A stretch of DNA of 25,098 nucleotides, taken from Spirochaeta sp. GTDB lineage: Bacteria; Spirochaetota; Spirochaetia; DSM-2461. Below the pieces are notes generated by a model, which was not told the DNA's origin, did not search any database, and saw only the letters and a list, made by a program, of their open reading frames with translations. Of the stretch, positions 21,524-25,098 are shown one piece after another (position 1 is the stretch's first letter; each line of letters starts with the position of its first letter). The translations under genes and the position numbers were made by a program. The stretch covers positions 1 through 25,098 of the forward strand of contig JAUVIY010000004.1 of assembly GCA_030592625.1 (NCBI GenBank). Direction: 5' to 3'.

Positions 21524-22522
21524 CTATAAAACAACCAGAAAAAAGTACTCGATATTCTCGAGCAGCCATCGGGCTTTGTTCTGGTATATGAGAATCATCA
21601 GCCGGGAGTCGGGATTGGCTTCCGGATCTATCAAAAGAGCCTCGTCGAGATACCTGCGGAAACCCGTGACATCCTGCTCTTTCACCGAGACAGCCGTGGC
21701 CATGGTGAGATGAGGTGAGGGATCGGTTCCCTCTGAAAGGGCCAGAGCCCGGTAATAATGGTAGAATGCCCGTTTCTCAGTATCGTCTCCGACTCCTGCA
21801 GCGGCATAATAATCATCCATAAACGTCGTGGCGGCGGGACTTCGCTCCCGCATGGTCACCAGTATCGATGAAGGAATAGAAAGCTGGAGCTGTATCATGA
21901 TGTCATGAATCCCGGGATTGGTTTCATCCAGTTCCAGTGAGCGGTAGAGAAGTAGAGTCGCCTTGTCCAGGGTCATGGCGAGCTCCATATCGAAGGGATC
22001 GGTACTTGCCATTCCGAGCCAGGCCATACCCGCCCAGTAGGCCGCATCGGCATCTTCTTCCTCAAGCAGAGCCATGGCTTCGTCGTACTCGCCGGCCTCA
22101 AACAGGGCCTCGAATTCCTCATGTCTGAGATACAGGGCCTGCAGCAGATAGTCCCTGCCCCGGAGATAGAGTTTCTTGGCCCTTTTCCGTCCCTCATCGG
22201 CCTCGCGCCAGTACATATCGTCCAGCATGTCGGCAGGCATCTGGACGAAAGCACCGGAATACATAACAAAATTCTTCCCGGTGGCCGCTGCCAGGTCGGA
22301 GTTCTCCGGGTCTTTTTCCAGGATAATCTCGTACAGTTTCAAGGCCAGGGGCAGGGAATCGGCCACGAGCTGTGGATCGTTATCCGAGGTGAATGCTCCG
22401 GAGCCTTCCGGGGATGAAAGCATATCCGATACTGAACTGATGGCAGCCCTCTCGATGGTTTTACATGATACGAGTGCAAATACCGCCGAAGCGGCAATAA
22501 ACAGGAGAAAACCCTTCTTCAT
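21524..22522 (-). CDS. tatT: TRAP-transporter-associated lipoprotein, TatT type
   Basis: Probable periplasmic lipoprotein, 332 residues, that partners a DctP-type receptor. The signal peptide MKKGFLLFIAASAVFALVSC ends in a lipobox with Cys20, so membrane anchoring by lipidation is expected. The mature part starts KTIERAAISSVSDMLSS and contains DNDPQLVADSLPLALKLYE, resembling T. pallidum TatT (Tp0956). The rest is strongly helical, with repeated segments of TPR-like character (YLRGRDYLLQALYLRHEEFEALF, KATLLLYRSLELDETNPGIHD). TatT of T. pallidum is a trimer with a pore-like channel that binds TatP; the same role here is inferred from sequence and from dctP following directly. The open frame extends 12 codons upstream to a TTG, but that part is not signal-like. 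No ribosome site precedes the ATG; a promoter sits directly in front (see findings). Confidence 0.88.
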   Translation of the reverse strand: MKKGFLLFIAASAVFALVSCKTIERAAISSVSDMLSSPEGSGAFTSDNDPQLVADSLPLALKLYEIILEKDPENSDLAAATGKNFVMYSGAFVQMPADMLDDMYWREADEGRKRAKKLYLRGRDYLLQALYLRHEEFEALFEAGEYDEAMALLEEEDADAAYWAGMAWLGMASTDPFDMELAMTLDKATLLLYRSLELDETNPGIHDIMIQLQLSIPSSILVTMRERSPAATTFMDDYYAAAGVGDDTEKRAFYHYYRALALSEGTDPSPHLTMATAVSVKEQDVTGFRRYLDEALLIDPEANPDSRLMILIYQNKARWLLENIEYFFLVVL

Positions 22523-22529
22523 ACGAACT

Positions 22530-22558
22530 ATTATTATTTTTAACGCTCCGGTACACAA
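22530..22558 (-). promoter_or_regulatory. Candidate promoter of the tatT-dctP-dctQM-kinase-regulator operon
   Basis: On the minus strand TTGTGT (22558-22553; four of six match TTGACA) and AATAAT (22535-22530; five of six match TATAAT) are separated by 17 bases. It lies in the 40 bases between mutY and tatT. Transcription would begin at about 22523, almost at the tatT ATG. Confidence 0.5.
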
Positions 22559-22562
22559 GATG

Positions 22563-23609
22563 TTACAGGTAATTAAGTATGTCGGGCACCTGTCCGGATA
22601 TCCGGCGATAGGCCGTCGGCATAGGCAGCTCCTGCAGTTTTTCCAGAGGGAAAAAGTTTGTATCAGGAAGCCCGATTACCGGAGCTGTTCCCCGTTCGTC
22701 GTTACGCCGGAAAATCCGGGGCTGGAGAACTTCCCTGTAACGGGTATAGGCATGAATCTGCTCCGACAATTCACCTGCGGGTTCCCACCATTTCTCAAGC
22801 CCCTCGATTTCAGACTCAGCCGGAAAAACCCAAAGCCCTTTGCCGATACCTTTCATCCTTTTCCGCATCAGGATTCTTCCGCCGTCATAGAGGATAGCCA
22901 GTCTTGTCTTTTTTTGAATGACCTCCTGGCGGCGCCGCGGTGGTATGCTTTCCTGCCGTCCCTCCAACCGGGCCAGACAGCATAAGGCGAGGGGGCAGTC
23001 CCCGCAACGGGGAGATCGGGGGGTACAGACCAGCTGCCCCAACTGCATCAGCGCCGCGTTCATCTCCCCGGGATTCTCAAGAGGCATCAGTTCTTCTACG
23101 GCGCTTCTGAAAACCGTTTCCAACTCTTTGTCCCAGATCTCCCGGGCACTCAGTCGCTGGGCAATACGCCGGCCGTTGGCGTCGATGGCCGCCCTGCGCT
23201 TACCGAATGCGAAAGACGCCACCGCCGCCGCAATGTACTCCCCCACTCCCGGCAGACGCCGAAGTTCGGCAGGTTCTTCAGGAATGCGGCCCCCGTAAGC
23301 CGTACGGATCTCTGCTACAGCCACCGCAAGATTACGGGCCCGGTTGTAATAACCCAAACCCTCCCATTCTCTGAGCACCTCTTCCTCATCGGCGGCAGCC
23401 AGAGCTTCAGGACTGGGGAAGCGTTTCATCCAGCTGCGGTAACGAGGCTCAACGGCAGCGACAGTGGTCTGTTGAAGCATCACTTCAGAAACCCAGATAC
23501 CCCAGACATCCAGTGAATCCGATGAACCCGCCCAGGGGTAGGAAACGCCATGCACCCGGAACCATATCAGGAGAGCTTCGGCGGAATCCTCGTTGAGATT
23601 AATCGTCAT
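22563..23609 (-). CDS. mutY: A/G-specific adenine DNA glycosylase
   Basis: MutY removes adenine mispaired with 8-oxoguanine, preventing G-to-T mutations. From the ATG at 23609 it has 348 residues. The catalytic Glu42 is in SEVMLQQT, the helix-hairpin-helix reads LPGVGEYIAAAV (119-130) and the catalytic Asp143 is in AIDANG. Four cysteines in C-x6-C-x2-C-x5-C spacing (195, 202, 205, 211) would hold the 4Fe-4S cluster. A compact C-terminal domain (about 235-348) resembles the 8-oxoG-reading Nudix-like domain (ILMRKRMKGIGKGLWVFPAE). The frame is open 18 codons further upstream to an ATG at 23663, but that stretch lies in the RluA-type gene and does not look like MutY. The chosen start still overlaps that gene by 11 bases. 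Neither start has a clear ribosome site. Confidence 0.93.
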   Translation of the reverse strand: MTINLNEDSAEALLIWFRVHGVSYPWAGSSDSLDVWGIWVSEVMLQQTTVAAVEPRYRSWMKRFPSPEALAAADEEEVLREWEGLGYYNRARNLAVAVAEIRTAYGGRIPEEPAELRRLPGVGEYIAAAVASFAFGKRRAAIDANGRRIAQRLSAREIWDKELETVFRSAVEELMPLENPGEMNAALMQLGQLVCTPRSPRCGDCPLALCCLARLEGRQESIPPRRRQEVIQKKTRLAILYDGGRILMRKRMKGIGKGLWVFPAESEIEGLEKWWEPAGELSEQIHAYTRYREVLQPRIFRRNDERGTAPVIGLPDTNFFPLEKLQELPMPTAYRRISGQVPDILNYL

Positions 23610-24324
23610 TATCGACGAAAACGCCCGTCGGTTCCGAACCCCCGAATTGAGAGGCGAAGGCATTCCATACCGGATCGTCGGGAGGCGGCGCGATAATCAC
23701 CACCCGGCCGTCCCGGGTAGGGTGGGCCACTTCCAGACGCCGGGCATGCAGATGAATGCCGCCGTTACGGTTGGACCTCTTTGCCCCGTACTTCAGGTCG
23801 CCCTTCACCGGGCAGCCGATAGCCGATAGCTGTGCGCGGATCTGATGATGCCTGCCGGTGAGGAGTTCAACTTCCAACAGCCAGTAACGCTCGGAGGCCC
23901 CCAGTAGCCGGTATCGGAGCCTGGCTTCCCTGGCACCCGGGATGTCTGAACTCACCCGACTGGCGGTATTGGTACGGCCGTCTTTCTTCAGCCAATCCAC
24001 CAGCTCCCCCTCAGGATTCCCCGGCGGTGCTTCAGTGACGGCCCAGTAGATTTTACCGGTATCCCTTTCCCGGAAGGACGCGGTGAGCCGGGTGAGAGCC
24101 TTGGAGGTTTTCGCCAGAATCAGAGCGCCGCTGCTGGGCCGGTCGAGACGGTGGGGAAGACCCAGGAAAACGTTTCCCGGCTTGCCGTCCCTTTCCTTGA
24201 TGAACGCTTTCATGGCCTCAAGGACGCAGGCATCGCCGGTTCGATCGCCCTGCACCAGCATACCGATAGGCTTGTTCACGACGAGAACGTGATTGTCTTC
24301 GTACAGGATGTCGGGAACCGTCAT
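23599..24324 (-). CDS. RluA-family RNA pseudouridine synthase
   Basis: Converts specific uridines in ribosomal or transfer RNA to pseudouridine. From the ATG at 24324 it has 241 residues and begins MTVPDILYEDNHVLVVNKP, the normal family start. The catalytic motif is HRLDRPSSGALIL (58-70), with the catalytic Asp61 and PSS in place of the more common TSG. TGRHHQIRAQLSAIGCPVKGDLKYG is the conserved second motif. There is no S4 domain at the N-terminus, so it is a short, stand-alone catalytic domain; the exact RNA target cannot be assigned. The frame is open to a TTG at 24372, inside the preceding kinase-like gene, which I did not accept. No clear ribosome site precedes the ATG, and the gap to the gene upstream is 22 bases. 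Confidence 0.9.
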   Translation of the reverse strand: MTVPDILYEDNHVLVVNKPIGMLVQGDRTGDACVLEAMKAFIKERDGKPGNVFLGLPHRLDRPSSGALILAKTSKALTRLTASFRERDTGKIYWAVTEAPPGNPEGELVDWLKKDGRTNTASRVSSDIPGAREARLRYRLLGASERYWLLEVELLTGRHHQIRAQLSAIGCPVKGDLKYGAKRSNRNGGIHLHARRLEVAHPTRDGRVVIIAPPPDDPVWNAFASQFGGSEPTGVFVDNDD

Positions 24325-24346
24325 AAGCGCATAGTGTACAGGCGGG

Positions 24347-25098
24347 TCAGTGGTGGCGCCAGAGGTCAACAAGGAGAAAGATGCCTATCAGCCCTGAGAA
24401 CAGGAAACCCAGGACGCCGATAACGGGAATCCCGAATACCAGGGGCGGTATGAGGGACTGCACCAGGATTGAGGAACCCATAATCATGGCGGCCAGCAGT
24501 ATCGCCGCCGAGAGCCGGGTTACAACCCTCTTCAGGGTGGTATCGATAGTCTTCATATCTTTCAATTCGAATTCCATCCTGAGCTTACCGGCCTTGAGCA
24601 GGCTCAGGAGGTCTCGGGCTTCCCCGGGGAAATCCCGGATAAAACGCAGGGTATCTCCGGAGGCCCCGGCAATCTGTTCGGCAATTCTATCAGGATTCAG
24701 TTCCTTGCGGATCATGCGTTTGGCAAAAGGGCGGGAGGCCCGGATGAAATCGAAATCAGGATCCAGGCCGCTGGCGATGTCCTCGATTGTGGAAAGGGCT
24801 TTGCCCAGCAGGTAGAAATTCGATGGTATCTCGATTTCGTAACGCCGAATCAGTGCCATCATGGCCGAGACCATTTCTCCGATATCAAGACGTCCGAAAG
24901 GCCGGGAGAGGTAATGTTCGATTATGTGCTCCATATCCATGGTAAGCCGCCGGGCGACGTCGGGGTCACGGTAGCCGGACCAGCCCAGAACGGCCCTTAC
25001 CGCCCGGACGGCATCGGAGCGGATGAGGGCGGCCAGAAGATCGGCCAGAAAGACCCGCTGACTGGGAAGGATGCTCCCCACCTGACCGAAGTCCAGGA
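24347..25098 (-). CDS. ABC1/UbiB-family kinase-like protein, C-terminal part (cut by window edge)
   Basis: C-terminal 249 residues of a larger protein whose reading frame stays open to the last base. The first visible residues are LDFGQVGS, the DFG metal-binding motif of the ABC1/UbiB atypical kinases, where DFGMVG is common. A long helical region follows (for example ADLLAALIRSDAVRAV and IEIPSNFYLLGKALSTIED, typical of the family after the kinase core). Two C-terminal membrane helices (about 195-245) end in GIFLLVDLWRHH, so the protein is likely anchored in the inner membrane. Family members act in quinone synthesis or lipid homeostasis as ATPases; the role here is unknown. A GTG at 25081 is only an internal valine, not the start. 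Confidence 0.85.
   Translation of the reverse strand, partial: LDFGQVGSILPSQRVFLADLLAALIRSDAVRAVRAVLGWSGYRDPDVARRLTMDMEHIIEHYLSRPFGRLDIGEMVSAMMALIRRYEIEIPSNFYLLGKALSTIEDIASGLDPDFDFIRASRPFAKRMIRKELNPDRIAEQIAGASGDTLRFIRDFPGEARDLLSLLKAGKLRMEFELKDMKTIDTTLKRVVTRLSAAILLAAMIMGSSILVQSLIPPLVFGIPVIGVLGFLFSGLIGIFLLVDLWRHH

Noticed and set aside
23610..23663. Longer MutY N-terminus from an upstream ATG
   Set aside because: These residues are encoded inside the RluA-type gene and do not resemble MutY N-termini; the internal ATG gives the usual length.
1..25098. CRISPR arrays, insertion sequences, tRNA or rRNA genes, prophage or defence genes
   Set aside because: No regularly spaced repeats, transposase motifs or tRNA-like folds were seen, and coding sequence fills nearly all the window.

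Overview
The window looks like a piece of chromosome from a free-living, fermentative spirochaete (Spirochaetaceae, of the Spirochaeta/Sediminispirochaeta type). The strongest pointer is a TRAP transporter that includes a TatT-type lipoprotein, an arrangement best known from Treponema. Signal peptides of the MKK...A-GGGSE kind, fused trpGD and trpCF genes and a moderately high G+C content agree with this. The species cannot be named from the sequence alone.

Layout, left to right. (1) 1-6247, minus strand: a tightly coupled tryptophan operon read trpE > trpGD > trpCF > trpB > trpA. It carries the whole route from chorismate to tryptophan, with trpA cut by the window edge. (2) 6248-6614: the only long non-coding stretch. 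It lies between divergent operons and holds a candidate trp promoter and several inverted repeats that look like operators. (3) 6615-12258, plus strand: a complete dipeptide/oligopeptide ABC transporter, dppA-B-C-D-F, with a strong hairpin between the binding-protein gene and the permease genes. (4) 12268-15546, minus strand, convergent with dpp: a CUT1-type sugar ABC importer (binding protein and two permeases, no ATPase gene). It has a hairpin after the binding-protein gene and a symmetric operator-like array in front. (5) 15661-22522, minus strand: a response regulator, a histidine kinase, a fused DctQM TRAP permease, two tandem DctP-type binding proteins and a TatT-type lipoprotein. Read 5'-3' the order is tatT > dctP2 > dctP1 > dctQM > kinase > regulator. 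(6) 22563-25098, minus strand: housekeeping genes mutY, an RluA-family pseudouridine synthase, and the C-terminal part of an ABC1/UbiB-family kinase-like protein that runs off the right edge.

The window is therefore mostly nutrient uptake (peptides, sugars, unknown TRAP substrates) plus amino-acid synthesis. The most unusual parts are the TRAP module (two paralogous binding proteins lacking the usual ligand-clamping arginine, a TatT partner and a co-linear two-component system), a possibly leaderless tatT transcript, a repeat-expanded linker inside TrpC, and unassigned palindromes in the trp/dpp and malE-like control regions. I found no RNA genes, CRISPR arrays, insertion sequences or phage genes.
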